DNA of 64,000 bases from Phoronis australis (lineage: Eukaryota > Phoronida > Phoronidae). The stretch spans positions 62,001 to 126,000 of the forward strand of contig NMRA01000134.1 in the NCBI GenBank assembly GCA_002633005.1, in the 5' to 3' direction. A program made the translations under genes and the position numbers. The notes under the pieces were generated by a model, which had not been told where the DNA came from, made no database searches, and saw only the letters and a program-made list of their open reading frames with translations. Position 1 is the first letter of the stretch. Every line of letters begins with the position of its first letter. Shown here one piece after another: positions 1 through 14,139 of the stretch.

Positions 1-1176
1 TTGATATAGGTGGCTCATTTTGTCTGTGATAAGTCTAGTGTGTGTGCACAAAGGGCTGACACCTGACAGCAGTAACTGATATTGAATAATTATTGTTGGA
101 AACCATCTTATAATGTTGCTGCTGAAAAACCTGTCATGTTCCCTATCATCTGCTGAAAGTTATCAGCCCTAGTATCAGATTTGGGGAAGGTTATCTCCAG
201 TATCAGTTAAAAAGCAAAACATGCTGACTGGAACACTAACAACAGTCTTTAATACTAAATGCATTGTGTCCGCTTGTGGCCATGTTTGCATTGTCCCTCT
301 GCTGTTTTCCTAAGTTAGCATGTTATTTTACCAGTGTCTAGGTTGTGTACTCAGCTAATCAGCCCTGTTGCTGTTCATTGCCTCTACAGCATAAAAATTT
401 CAAGATAATTCACAAGTATGAAATTCCTGCAGGCACATGATTGTCTATTATCTACAAGATTGTCTTGGCGCGTGTCCTCATTTTCACCTGATGTTATTGA
501 ACCACTGGGTATACAGGTGCTTTGTCAACATAAATGCCTGTAATTATGCCAGGACAGTTATCCCCAGCAGCCAATGGAGTTGGTCATCTAGGTGGTATAG
601 TGGACTTTTCAAAGTTCAATCAACCAGCATAGTGAGTTGGAATCATGCTGGATAGAGTACACCGACCAACAACAAGTGTGCCGTATTAAGGCTATGTCGG
701 ACCTCAGCTAAAAATGTCCAAGTTTGGCTAACTTGGCAATATCTTATCTCAGGAATGGCTGATCGCATTTGTATGAAAATTTCAAGCTTGATGCAGTGTT
801 CTAAATAACATGTTCCCCTTTGGCATGAGGGGATATTACAAAATAGGACTTAAGGATTTTCACGGAAAAACTCAAATGTTGCACAAAATGAAAATGAAAT
901 GATAATTTAAAAAACTGTAATATCGTTTTTGAGATTTTATCTTGAAAATTTGGCCATAATTGGTGAGAATTTACCGTGTTCGTGCATTCCATACCAAAAT
1001 AAACGTTCGCCAGAGGCAACATGTTCAAGTTGGGTACCATCGGTACTATAAGACAATTTGGTGACAAATGTTCAAGACTTCAAAAATCTTAAAATCTAGT
1101 TTTGGCAATTGCTTTGTCTGAAATTGGAGAGATTTTACCATATAACACACCTGGGGAATAATGTTTGGTCAGATAA

Positions 1177-2798
1177 GGCCCTTTCATACTAACTTCGGTC
1201 CTGGATCGAAGTTAACATTGCCAGTTAAACTGGTGGATTCAACAGCAAAGCGTCAGTGCTGCGGTGCAGTATGAACGGTCGACTTCAGTCCCATCGAAGT
1301 TATCTCCAAGGGCCACTGTTATCGTCAACAATAGCTCACTTGCGAGTTTCTCCTTAGTCACTGTGATGTCACCGGAAAAGGGGCAAAACCCGCCATATTG
1401 CTCTTGTTTTGCCCCGAGTCTTTGCTACACACGCTAAAACTTACTGGAGTTCTTATGGTGAATTTTAGGCTTAAAACGTTAAAATAACTTAAGATATGAT
1501 AGATGGATCGTGGAATAACTGTGAATGGGCGAAGAAAATGTGAACTTGTTATGTTGTGCGAAGCTGTGAACGGACTGAAATTGGAACTTAATCCGCTCTA
1601 GGCCTGAATGCCGCAGGCATACAGGGGCGATAGTGTATCCCCATAAAAAGACATTCACTTCAAAATACAGCAAATAAAATCAAATGAAACATGCATATGT
1701 GCACATGAAGTTATAATTAACACATACCCTGACTCTGGACACAATTTAGTCTACAAATAACTTGAGCATATCCATGTAAACCTCGCGGTTCTCTCGAGTT
1801 TCTCTCATTGGCCGCCATTTTGAGGAAGTTATGTGAAATCATGCCTGTTGACGAACAAAAAGTCCAAGGGACACAAATCTTACAAATTTCACTTGATATT
1901 TTCTCATGCTATTTTGCAAGTGTCACGCGCCAGGTCACGCGCCAGATCTCGCGCTTCGCTCAGTCTCGCGCTAGCCTTTGCCTCATACTCACCTGGCTTA
2001 GTTGAAATACTTAGTAACTTTGGTTATCGCGCGCGCGGACAAAGTTAACAGTAACCACAAAGTGGAGTTGGAATTCTTCGCCAAAGTCACCTGAATTCTA
2101 TATATGCTTCATCGAAGATATGTTTAGAAGCAGGAAGAGTCACTGAAGAAAGTAAGAGCCTTTTAGGTGGTAATTTTAGGTGTAGAATGTATTTTTGACG
2201 AGGTGAAAACTTTATCAGTGAGCGGATTTCGCCTTCCGCTCGTTTAAAATACACGGGACGAAATTAGTACAGAACGCGATAGAACGTATTGTAGTGCGAA
2301 TCTGAATTTCATTTGCCATAACAGCAATGCTTTTTGGAATTTTTCGAACTAAACGGCTAAAAACTCGAAGACAATAACAGAATACACTCTGCTACCGTAT
2401 TGGGCAAATGACCAAACGACAAGCTTTTGCCCCACTTCCCGTGACGTCACAGTTAAGTCTCACATAATCTCGCGTTATTGTTATAAACTCGCAAAAGGAC
2501 TATTAAAGGGTGGTGTCGTTGCTAATAGTTGTTTATATTTTGCTTGAGTAATTATCAATCGAATTAGAAATAAACTTTATGTCAATGAGTACATGTAAAT
2601 GTTCCGAGATTGTCACATTAAAAAAATCTTAGATTGCACGTGATGCATCAACGTTATTTTGTGATTACTTCGATGACAACAGTGCCACCTACTGTTTACT
2701 TTGTTGTCCATTAACTACCGAAGCCAGTATGAAAGGTTCAGTTAACTTAGCTGTTTAAGTTGATGCTCTGACGGAAGTTAAGTCAGTATGAAAGGGCC
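1177..2798. mobile_element. Non-autonomous TIR element, about 1.6 kb
   Basis: Ends are inverted: left GGCCCTTTCATACTAACTT, right complement GGCCCTTTCATACTGACTT (one mismatch). Subterminal inverted matches also occur, e.g. GTGATGTCACCGG with GGGGCAAAA near 1363-1386 against the complement at about 2427-2450. No transposase is encoded and no clean target-site duplication is visible. The GGCCC..CATAC end resembles PIF/Harbinger-type termini, but the family is a guess. Confidence 0.7.
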
Positions 2799-5282
2799 TA
2801 CAGACAAGAGGCTGGTCTTAATTCAGCAAATGTGCAGCAACCCCCTGAGTAAACATTTTCCCAAAGACAGCTTTTCAGTTCTAAATGCAAACTTATTTGC
2901 TATTGTATCATTGAAGGTGACGGGGACTTTTTAAACTGATTATTTCCAGTAAGTAAAATAAATTCATATGTTTATAAATGTGTATAAAATTTAAATCAGT
3001 GTGGAAATGTGTATCTTCTGATACTGGTTAGCACTTCATCTGTGGCCACATCAGGTAACCCAAGTCTGAAAGGATTTCTGCCCGGTAGACTTATATTCAT
3101 TAGGACACTGGTGGCGTGCTGACCAGCCTTAGAGATGTTTGCAAAATCCATACGTTATTATTAAATATATTTTTCAATTCCAGACTAGGTTAATTATCAG
3201 AAGTGCCTGTTTCCATTTTTCAAATAATTTCCTATGTGATTGTCCACAGATTTGAAACCATATGTGTGTTAGGTACGTTGCCATGTTTTTCGAAATCCCG
3301 TAAATATTTCAGGGAAATGGTAACGGGATTAATTCCACAAAAGTTCTCCCCAAGAATTCCTGTTGTCTGTTGGAATATTGGTATTGATACTATACTACTC
3401 TTAATTGACTAAACAAACCGTGGTAACTCATGAATAGAATTTTCTAGTATTAATCTATTTAGTTCTTATTTCTGTCCCAAATTGAAGAATTTGTATTTTA
3501 TTACTTATTGTGAAAAAATGAGGGAAATAATTTTTGTAGGCCGACATATTGGGCCTTAGATTTGTAAGATTTTACCATAGTTGTGGTTTCTATGTGCATA
3601 AGCACCTCTGTATAGATTTTTTCTGGTGTGCAGTGCAGTTATGCAAAATGGCAGGTTGTTGGTTTTGAAGTTATTTACCTTTCTCTGACTACCAAGATCA
3701 AGATCTCTGTTATATTCTGAACACTCAGCCTCAGCTATGGTATTTTTCATGGCTTTGATCTCATTAGTTGTTCAAACATAGCTATTGATTATTTGGTGTG
3801 TTATGTAACTGATCTGTCTGTCAGGCTTTGAAGCCAACTTTGTGGGGGTTTTACCCCCTACGGATCATCCATGGGGTTTCTGACTGTGGTAAGGTTGCAT
3901 CCCTTGCATTCCTGACACTTAGTCAAGAAGAAATGTTAATAGTAAACTGCATGGTTTGTTTCTACTTGTATTGACTTATTTATAGATTATAGAACCTGCC
4001 ATCTGGATTTCAGCATGTGGGGTCAGCTTGCTTGTGTGAGGTCCCATTCATCTAGGGAGGTGTTTTTTATCTGAAAATTTCTTGATCACTGGTGTGTACA
4101 ATCTTCCTGTCATTTGCATTGCTGAGTTAGGAATTTTAGGCCAAAACAGCATAATTAGTTTTAGTTTACGTTTTGTTTGAAAATTGATATGGTGTTGTGG
4201 TATTTGTGTAGTTGTCCATGTTATCAAAAAGTAAAAAACGGAAATCTTACACGAACAGGATTTGCACGCAAATGGACAGGGAGGACAGAGAAAGTGTCCA
4301 GTTCCGCTTTTGTACTTGGCTAGTGTAACCAGATGCCAGTTTTGGTGGGCAAGTTTCAAAAGATCACATACCAGAACCAGTTAGGTTATTTTTGGCCCAA
4401 TCACCTGTTTCTTGAATTGTTTACAGAAACTCCTAACTCAGTCTTTTATCTCAGGTACACGTGAGAATCTGTCAAAGTGCCTCCAAATTGACTTATGGTA
4501 CTTGTTTATTCTGTTTCTCACAATTCTTGAACTCTGGGTAATTCTTGCCCTGTGGTGGAATGTGAATGTGAAATGGAGAGGAGGAGTAGTAACCCACTCC
4601 ACTGGAGTTATTGGCATGGGGTCTGTGTAATTTGATTTATGGATTACTGATGTTCTATTTACACAAGTCTGGTTGTGTATGTCTTTGCATATTGGAAGGT
4701 AGCTTGTCATCCATATGTCAAGTTCATTGCCAAGAATTGTATCTTGGCATCAATTCCGTAAACTAATTGAATTCTAATATGTCTTGAGCTATAAATTTAT
4801 GAAGTTTTCTTACCCACGAGAAATCTCAATTGTTACTACTCCCTTCATGCTCTTAGCCTATTCCAAAAATATTTACAGTAAAATTGCAAAAATTTAGTAC
4901 ACAATATGGCAGACAAGTGAAATTTATGTTCTCATATTTTCCGTAAATGATATACCGGTATGTTGTAAAAATGATGCTATGTAATGTTCAATTCACTTTT
5001 ATAGCCAGCAACAGACAGTGACTTGAAACATTGTAGGCATTCACAATGTTAGAAGCAGATGGTTAGAATACTGACATTTTTGGGAATTATTTTTTGTCTG
5101 AAGTAGGTGAGAATTCATCACAATTTTGTTGTAGTGGACAGTTTTCTTGCCACATGGTTCACCCAGCCGCCGGTTCACATCAACTTCTTCCTAGTCTTAC
5201 CCAGGTGAAAATGCTGTAAAAACTGTATACTATCATAATACAGATAAAGTACAGTTCAAGAGTTATCAGACAAAATACCCTT

Positions 5283-5313
5283 TTTCCAGTCATGACCTTT
5301 TTCCAGTCATGAC
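5283..5313. repeat. Short direct repeat
   Basis: Two adjacent copies of a 16-bp unit, CTTTTTCCAGTCATGA, near 5280-5314. Simple local duplication. Confidence 0.6.
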
Positions 5314-7189
5314 GGCTAATTCTGTAAGCAGTTCAATTGTCTGTCAATGACTATTAGGGCGGCAAGGTTTTAATGGAGGATGCAGAATGTCTTACCAACT
5401 TTCCTGTTATTTCCCTATCATTCTCAGTGACGAGGAACGACTACTCTGCCTGACAGTTATGGCGGGGGAACTTCCGTGTGATTTTGCCCGAACAACCTTT
5501 CGGAGTTGGTAAATATCAGCAATTTAAAACAATTCCAAGTGAATTGTTTGTGTTGCAAAAGTATTCTTAAAATCCAGCGGGTTAAATTGACCAATTGTAT
5601 TTCACAGAAATATTACTCATAACACTGGCAAATTGGAAGTTCTCGCATGAATTTTGAATTTATTCTCAGTAAAGTCATTCAAATCTTGTTGATTTAAATA
5701 CCTGATCCTTAGTCATGTTCAATTGAGCTGCCCACATTTTTACAGTTGCCACTAATTCATTGTGTAAGCCTGCATCACCATTCTTGTGCTATGGGTGGCC
5801 AATTTAATCATAGATCTTTATCTCTGAAATGACTAATCAGGAGTATAATTAACATTCAATCAGGCCCTAGCCTGGTCTGTCTTGAATCCTGATCTGAATA
5901 GAAATCAACACAATAACCATGTTTATGTTAAACAGATTAAGTTGTAAAAGCAACCAGGATTTTGTTTATTTTCAGTTGTTGCATTGCCTTGTGCAATGTT
6001 GGCCCAGCTCATTCACCTAAATACATTTCCCACACTATAAACTTTTCCACTTCCAAGGGGTGTCAGTCACTACTCAAGGTAGTAGATAGACCTGGAACAC
6101 TAAAAATATCAGCTATCACTAGAACACATGTGCTTGATATCAAAAGGAACAACTGACTTGAGAATTTCAGTCTGTCTTTACATTAGGGTATTTTGACTGA
6201 AATTGGAAACATTTGACTTAGGCTGATGACTTGTCTCATACTTGCCTGTCAACATTGACTCACCTTGTTTTGTAAAGCCAAATTTGCTGTAGTGGTGGAA
6301 GGTGGGTATAATAGCCTTTTGTATTGTCATGATTGTAATCTTGTCATGTGACCACTGTTATTGTGTGGCACAGCTTCATTCATGAAGTTAATTCTAATGT
6401 TGTTGGTGTTTCCTTTGGCCAGTCAAATGTAATCAGGACAGCTGGCATGTTGAGACTTGAAACTACTCTCTCAAGGTGTTTGTTTGTGGTCTAAGTTAAA
6501 TTCTGTTTTGTTGAAGTTTTTACAAATATTCCTGGGACTGTTTGTTATAAATGGATGTATGTGAATGGCTGAAGGATTCCGAAAATAGGAATTTTTGTAT
6601 TCGTGGTAAGTTTTTATTTTTTTGTAAATACCTGATTTTCACCTCCTTTAAGTACAAAGTGTTACAGCTCCGTAATTTTATAGTTGTTGAAGTCTGTATT
6701 TGTGTATAGTAAAAGTACAGCATGAGGTGCTGAACCAACATTTCAGTGCTTTGTAAAATAAACATGAAATCTAGAAGTAAAATTAGTCAATTTCCTAGTT
6801 TCCCTCATTGTGATATCATTGGTGGAACATGCGATCATGATCGTTCCTAGCACTGTCAGCATGTCCTACTGAGTGACTGTTGTTGCCAGTGTGCTAGTTA
6901 GTTATACTGTTCTGAAAAGCTCAGGAATGTTGGAAATACAACTTACTAATGACTGGAAATCCTAAATGTTCACAAAACACAAATGTTGCTAATATATCTC
7001 GGTTTACAATTATTTTTTTCCGAAATGCCAATACATATACTGGTAGTTAAATAACCAAATATGTGATTTCCCCGCTGAAGTAACAAGTGAGACTGGTATA
7101 TTAGCATTATCATAGGCTTTATGGCAGTCGCCATGTTAAGCTTGGTCACAAGCAGCCGATTGTTAAGAAAAGACAAGCTAGCACCATCC

Positions 7190-7495
7190 ACACACGGACT
7201 TACCCTAGAACAAGTTACTCCTGGAATGAGTTGCCGTTAGGTTTGGAGGCTGTGTGGATGCTATTTAAACTACATGTGATGTAACTTGTGAAAACTTACT
7301 CCACCTTGTCGAGGTGGGGTAACTTGTTCTAGGATAACTTGCGGCACTTCTAATTCCTGTGTGTCCGCAAACCTGGGGCAAGGCAGAAGTAATTATCAGC
7401 TGTATTTACATATAAACAGGTTTTCTATTGCACGCCGCACTCGCACTAGGTGTTCATTGTTGTGCACAGAGTGACAACTTACCCTAGTTGTGTGG
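7190..7495. repeat. Nested inverted repeat, MITE-like
   Basis: ACCCTAGAACAAGTTACTCC near 7202 is mirrored by the complement of GGGGTAACTTGTTCTAGGAT near 7316. A second ACTTACCCTAGTTGTGTGG at about 7480 echoes the outer ACACACGGACTTACCCTAG. No coding content. Confidence 0.5.
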
Positions 7496-10400
7496 AGGCT
7501 CCATTAGATTGTTTAAGATTTTTTCGGAAGCTGGATTGTAGACCCATTTTTTGGAGGTCTGGATTCTACACAACCATGTATTTTATTTCCTAACCATGAA
7601 TTTTACAAACATTTCTACGCAATTTGCTGTACTCTAGTGCAGATACTCTGACTTACTAGTGGAGATGTCATCCACTTGTGCCATAACATGGATTTTTATT
7701 TTCAATCCATTCCCACTTGTATTTGAGCACTGTTGACATGGTGAGAATGTTCAAATTCTGTTGACAAAAAGATTTCACTTTGTGCGTTGTTCACATTTCT
7801 AGGAAGAGGATACTGATACAGGAAAGGAGAATAGTTGTTGTCTTGTTATCAATATTGTCTTTATTTTTGTGTTTATTAGTTTGAGGCTACACAGTATTAA
7901 TTAGGTAAAATGGAAATTGCAAATTTTAAACTGGATTAAATCAAATTAACAGTGGTGAATATCTTCCTTGTTCAAGCAGTCAATGAATTCTGTTAGGTCC
8001 ATGTTTTTTCTCATGTGTGTTCAAGGACGCTAACTGGTCATGTTAAAACAAAACTAAGCAAAGGGTCCTACCGCAAAACCTGATCCAAACTGTTACCCAG
8101 GGATTTTTAACATATAAGAATAACTTTCATTTATTACCTGCCCTCATCTCTACAGTCTTGAAAATTGAATTTTGAGTGGTGGTCATTTTTGTGAATGAAT
8201 GTTTTTCAAACACTCATCAACCCTATCATCTCAACTCAGAAATCACTGTGGGAGTGTTTTATGATAGTTGAATGATATGTGAATGAACTGTGCAGCCAAA
8301 ATGTCTGCTGCCCCGCAGAGAACTATTCATATGGTAAAAGCCTTTCCTTGTATCTTTGTTCCTAATATCAATTCTACTCCAACTGAACTGGTGACTGGAT
8401 GAACCAAGGACCATAGCCTGATTTAAAGTAATTGCTATATCTATTGAATGCCCCCTGAGTGACGTAATATTGGCCAAAAGGACCTCTGTCCATGAGTGCA
8501 GTGACCACTATCTTAATAGTCATCTCTCCTTGGGTACCAGCATTGTATGACATGGTCAAATTTGAAGAGGTCCTTCGGTGCACTTTCATTACATCATCAG
8601 TGAACACTCAGGTGGTTTGGAATCCACTTAAAACTATGAATTTCCAGAGGTGGCCATTAAAACTATTATGAAGCAGCTCAATTAGAATTAGTAAAGATGA
8701 CAGCACTATGCTACATCATGGCCTTACATTCTTGTTTGTTATTACAAAAACCTTTAGTGAAGGTGAAATTATCAGAAGAAACATGCCAATGATCAAATGT
8801 AACCATATGTTAAAATCAGGTAGTTAAAAAGGACGTCGTGCCATTTCACCTCCCAACTCTGGCACACTGCTTTGAGATTGGGAAGTCGGTAGGTAAAATT
8901 TCGGCTGCATTAGATGAAACCAACTTAAGGCAGAATAAAACATAAATTATTTCTAGGCTTGAGAAAAGCCCAGTTCTTGTTTCGGACCAGGCGGTTGCTT
9001 GTCCTGTTCTAGTTTCTATGGTTATATAGTGGGATGGAAGTCACAGTTAAGTTACATGCGGCTTATTGTAACCAAATCAGTTCAAACAAAAATAAGTATG
9101 CAATGATGTTGCTTTCAAAAAGCAGATATACGTGAGAAAAACTCCTTTTAAACAGAGATTACTTTTTAGACTGACTTTAATGTTAATTTAAACTTGGTTG
9201 TTATGAAACTTAAAATATTATTGCATAATGCTAAACAATAGCAAGTGTTCTCATGCTTCAAATGATGCGTGCTGCCACCTGCCTGAACAGAGATGAACTT
9301 CTTCATTGCTGCATTTCACACTTAATTCTCTGAAAATAGACCAAACGCCACTTAAGGGTAAACAGATGGCACTTTGCACAAAACTGAACTAGCCTATTTT
9401 TAAATAATTGAAATGTACTTTTTAGATGCCTGTTTCAAATATACTGGTGTTGTTTTTGTTAGACAAGTGTTAGTTTCACCTCAGTTCATGTGAACAGAGG
9501 CATAATTATTAATGCAGTGTAATTTTAATTTTCTTTGTCATCATGTACTGAGTGTAGCATAGTGAGTGCACCATCATATTGAATACAGAATGTGAAATGT
9601 TGAGGACACCAGCTGTTGGTGGTCATTGTTATGCAACTTTGGATATGTATGAGCTCATAACTGATGATAGTCTGGCAATCTGCTAAAATTGACCTGAACA
9701 GGAAACTATACAGGTCTCTCTGGAAACAGTTTTCTTTAATTTCACAGGTATGGTAATTACCCTAACGGTTATTTTTTTGTAGGCTACTACTTTGCTATAA
9801 ATTAACATTCAAAATGTAACCAGGATGAGGTATTTTAGATGGCTACACAGTACAGTTTGGGAACAAATGAAGTGAAAACGGTTTTATCTCGTCTTGGTGA
9901 AATTCAACGGAATTATTAATTGTAGAAACTTGTCAAACACCATGCCGTTGTTCAACAACATGATCCTTGATTGGGCCAAGATAACCTTGGCACATCTCTT
10001 TTCTTTTGTCATTGTGTTATCGTCATTGGACTAGTTGAGTTGTGAACAGTCATTCTGATGTTGGTGTGGTAATTTACTTATTTACATTTGCCAAGTAATG
10101 GCATTGAGATTTCTGTTGATTTTAATCACAATTCTCAATCCTTGTGCACTTTTTATAGTGTGGTTTGCTTAAGTGGTCCTACTCAAAGGTTGGTGTGTGA
10201 CATTGCAAATTAAGGATAATGTTGATTTATTACTTCCAAAATACAGTAGACATCTTCTGTATGTTCATCTTGTTTCCACATCTACATGGTTCTACTTCAT
10301 TAGAACACTGAAAGATAGATTTAAATCTTTCAATTCAAATTGCTGTTCACTGTTTATTCTCAATTTTTAATAACAACAGTCTCCTGAAGGTAAACAGAAG

Positions 10401-12621
10401 GGAAACACCTGTGGTTAAAGATCAGAAGATTAGTTGGAACATAAACAGTCTAATCACAATCACCTGATACTAGGCTATACAGTTTGTGGTTTCCTCACAA
10501 AAGCAGTCCAATGTAGAGTGTCTGGGACCAGCTATTTTGCTTGGAATTCCTCTGTGTATTCAACTGGATTCGTGCTAAAGGTGCATTTTGTTTATTATGG
10601 AGTGGATGCTATAATCTTTATTTTCATTTCAGTATAGGGTTTGAATTTGTGTTTTGAAGTTACAGGTTCAATATTGTGCGTCAACTTGGTTATGTATTTG
10701 TGATGTGTTCGTGGAATTTTGTTGTCCATGTTTAAGCCACTCAGTTGAGTTCGCCTGGTTTAACACTTGAAATGTATTTTTGTCCGAGAAATCTTCAGCT
10801 TTAGAAATAAGTGAACATATTTTCAATGCAAGGCAGCCGTTTGTCCCATACTTAGGGTTACTATAGCTTAGTGTGTCTATTCAGCCTTTTCTCCATGTAC
10901 ATGTTGGCTGTAATGACTAGACTTCAGAGTCAAAAAGGCAATGGGACATGTTTCGGAGGATGTGGTAAGTTTCTTAATTCTAGGAAATGCCAAGTGGAAT
11001 TATACAGGAACCATCGATTAAACTAATTTAAATTTCTTTGATTTTACTTTTGCTTTAAACTAAGTCGCAGATCCAGACTTTATCAATTACGGTTTGAGCT
11101 GTGTTGATTCTTTGATGCGGCATTATTGATTTTGATGCGTTAATTTGAACCATCAAGGCTGGCTCATTTAGATGAATTATGAATTGGTAAATTAGAGTAA
11201 AGCCACTGGCACACTGCGTGGTCACAATCATAATTGTAATTTTAGTTTTCATTGTAATTCAGTAGGCTGATGAGTAGATGATGACTAAATTGTGTGATCA
11301 CATGCTCTGCTCTCACATTGTGTCTTGACTGTTGTCACAATTTGTTAATGGTTACTGTAGAGTGAGGGCAGAGTGCCACAAATTGTCGCTCTAGGGTGCC
11401 TGCAGAGTGCCGCTGTGAACGTAGGTGACTCGGTGCATGTGTGATTGACACTGAGTAATCAATAAAGTGAAGGACAGTTCACCACTTATGTACTTAGTGC
11501 TTTAGCTTGTCACTTATTGAAGTCAATGTTGTGATTTTGAATGTTTATATATTCAACTAATAATAGTATTGAAATTTATGGTAGAAAGCACTTGGGTTGG
11601 AGATGGAGGTATGTGAAAATTAAGAAGAGACTCCATAATGAAGAAAGGGTCCTTCTTTTGTTCTGAATATGCATAAGCGTTATTGCATAAAGCAAGTTTC
11701 TTACCAGACTAAAAAGCAATATCATGCAAGTCTTTGTAAGATATCGCCATGCATTGCAAACAAAGAAATTAATCACTTGAGCTTTGATTTGTGTGAGCGT
11801 TCTTGGAATAGTTCTGTCCTGAAATGGCGTGGTCTTAACCACTTTCATTCTAAGGTATTTACCCACAATGCAACACAAGTGTTGAGCACTTGTATGGCTT
11901 CTTTGCATGCATACTAATCACTACAATATCTCGTATTCTAATTATAGTAAAACTCACAGGAGTCAAATCTTGTAGGATCGAGAGATTTTATAAGAGTAAA
12001 GTGAAATACTTCTCTGAAGGCCACAATACACGAACTACAACCTCCCTACTATAAAACTTAAGCTGTCCAGAAATCAGGCTTGTACATAAAACTTGCATCG
12101 TTGCATTTGTAAAAAAGGCAGATAGTAATGGTGGAGGTACTTCACTTGTTCTCAGAAGTGCCTAACGTTTTGAAAAGTAGTAGGTCAGTCAAAGAAGGGA
12201 GTTCAGTCCAGGTGAACCTGCACCACTTTATTTCATGTAACAGCCCTCCTTGTGAGTCACTGAATGTACACACTTCAACTTATTTTTCATGGAAACTGGA
12301 AGTTCTTCGTTTGCATCGGAATGAGGAACTGGCTGACATCTCAGTGGTTTGCTTGTAAGATGTGTTCCCCTGAGGCCCAAATAAGCTTCCAGTATGTTGT
12401 TGGTTGGCTGTCCTGAAATGTGGGAGTCCAATACGTGATTTATCAAGAGATGGGGAATGCCAGATTTTGTGTTCCCTGCCTTCCTGCTTTTGTGCCTAGA
12501 TAGAAGGTGTTAAACTGATCAAGGTAATAGTTTGTTATGACAGAAAATGTGTATGTTGTAAAATGCTCTTGTCATTCCGAGTGTTGAGTTTAATTATCAA
12601 AGTGGTAATATGACCTCAAGT

Positions 12622-12898
12622 TGGAGGATATTGAAATTAATGAAGACATTTACTTACTGTGCTTAATGGAACACAATATCATTTGTTTATGGGGCACTAA
12701 CTGAACATTCTGGTATGGAGGATATTGAAATTAATGAAGACATTTACTTACTGTGCTTAATGGAACACAATATCATTTGTTTATGGGGCACTAACTGAAC
12801 ATTCTGGTATGGAGGATATTGAAATTAATGAAGACATTTACTTTCTGTGCTTAATGGAACACAATATCGTTTGTTTGTGGAGCACTAACTGAACATTC
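12622..12898. repeat. Tandem repeat, three copies of 94 bp
   Basis: Copies start at 12622, 12716 and 12810 with TGGAGGATATTGAAATTAA. Copies 1 and 2 are almost identical; copy 3 carries several substitutions. No open frame crosses all three. Confidence 0.95.
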
Positions 12899-14139
12899 TC
12901 ATATTCCTGGCTGACCATGTGTAACAAGAGAAGTCGTCATTGGTAGGAGTCACTTCATTTGGGGTCTGCGGTCACGAACATTATGTTTTATGTTTAGTCC
13001 CCTTGGGCATGGCTAGACAGCAAATGTTTTTTATTATTGTGTTTTGTGTTAGATAGCATCGCCAACATCAGTAGTAGTCCTCTGTTGTAGTGCTCCTGGC
13101 TTTTTCTGAAATTATCTGAAGTTGATTCTATAGTTGTATCAAACACCAAATCATTACTTTAAAAAAGAAAAGATTATATTTAATTAATTCTAACAAAAAA
13201 CTGCACTAAGGCATCCATCATGATGTTAACTAATAATTCTAGTCACGTCGCCTTCAAGACTTTTTTGCTGTTCTCTTTTCGTCATAAATTCTTACCAACA
13301 TATGTCTTAATATGGCTGACAAGTGAAATTTGATTCTTTTTTATTTCTATAAAATATAGATAATAGGACATAAATACTTTATCATTTTTAAAGTTTTATA
13401 CCATGGCTAACACCATACAATGATTTGGATAACTGGTGGGGATTTACAGCAATTTTGGCACTCATTTTTTTCCGAAATTGGTGAAATTTTTCTGTCTTTT
13501 GTTATAGTTGTGTGCCATTCTTGGGTGTATTGTGGTAAGGCAATGTGCAGTTCAATTTTGGACTCGAGTATCTCCTGCCACACTGAAACCTTATCCCTAT
13601 TTCAGTTTGTGTATTATAGCAAATCATCACTGATTAATGAAATGATAGTGCTTATGATACATGTTTTTATCAGTGGTTATCATGACATTGGTGACTCTAA
13701 AGTATTTGAAATATGGCAGATATCATATATGACAGCCAGGATTGGTCCTCTGTGTTCTTGTAGAGTTTATTGTCAGAAATCGCTCTTCAGTCAATGCTGA
13801 TTACAGATTACATGACCCAAGCCGCTTCTTAAAAACTTGCTGTAATCATGTTTTTTTAACGATGAACTTTCTTCCATTGCAACACAATAGTTACTAGACT
13901 GGTAGCATTCATCTAGACTTCATATTACTTTACTAGTTCCAAAAACATTATGACTAGTTTGATTTTTTTGTGATTTGAAAGTTTCTCATCTTGCATCAAA
14001 GAACCCTCAATATAATAGAAAAATGTGAACGCTATTTTTTGAGAATGTTTTATATATTTAAATTTTGTATACCACTATTAAGACTGTTGCTCAGAATACC
14101 TGCTTGACTGTTGACCTTGAAATTGGTGCTGTATATACC

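Noticed and set aside
1808-2048. Overlapping short frames in the GCGC-rich part of the 1177-2798 element
   Set aside because: They reflect CpG-rich repeated sequence; no transposase motif.
4048-4359. 103-codon minus-strand frame
   Set aside because: No homology recognised and no splice or promoter context; consistent with chance in intronic DNA.
11576-11917. Overlapping open frames on both strands of about 110 and 82 codons
   Set aside because: Neither shows family motifs or compositional coding signal.
13420-13800. 126-codon open frame, plus strand
   Set aside because: No motif, atypical composition, and its start overlaps an AT-rich dispersed-repeat core (CCGAAATTGGTGAAATTT). Chance frame.
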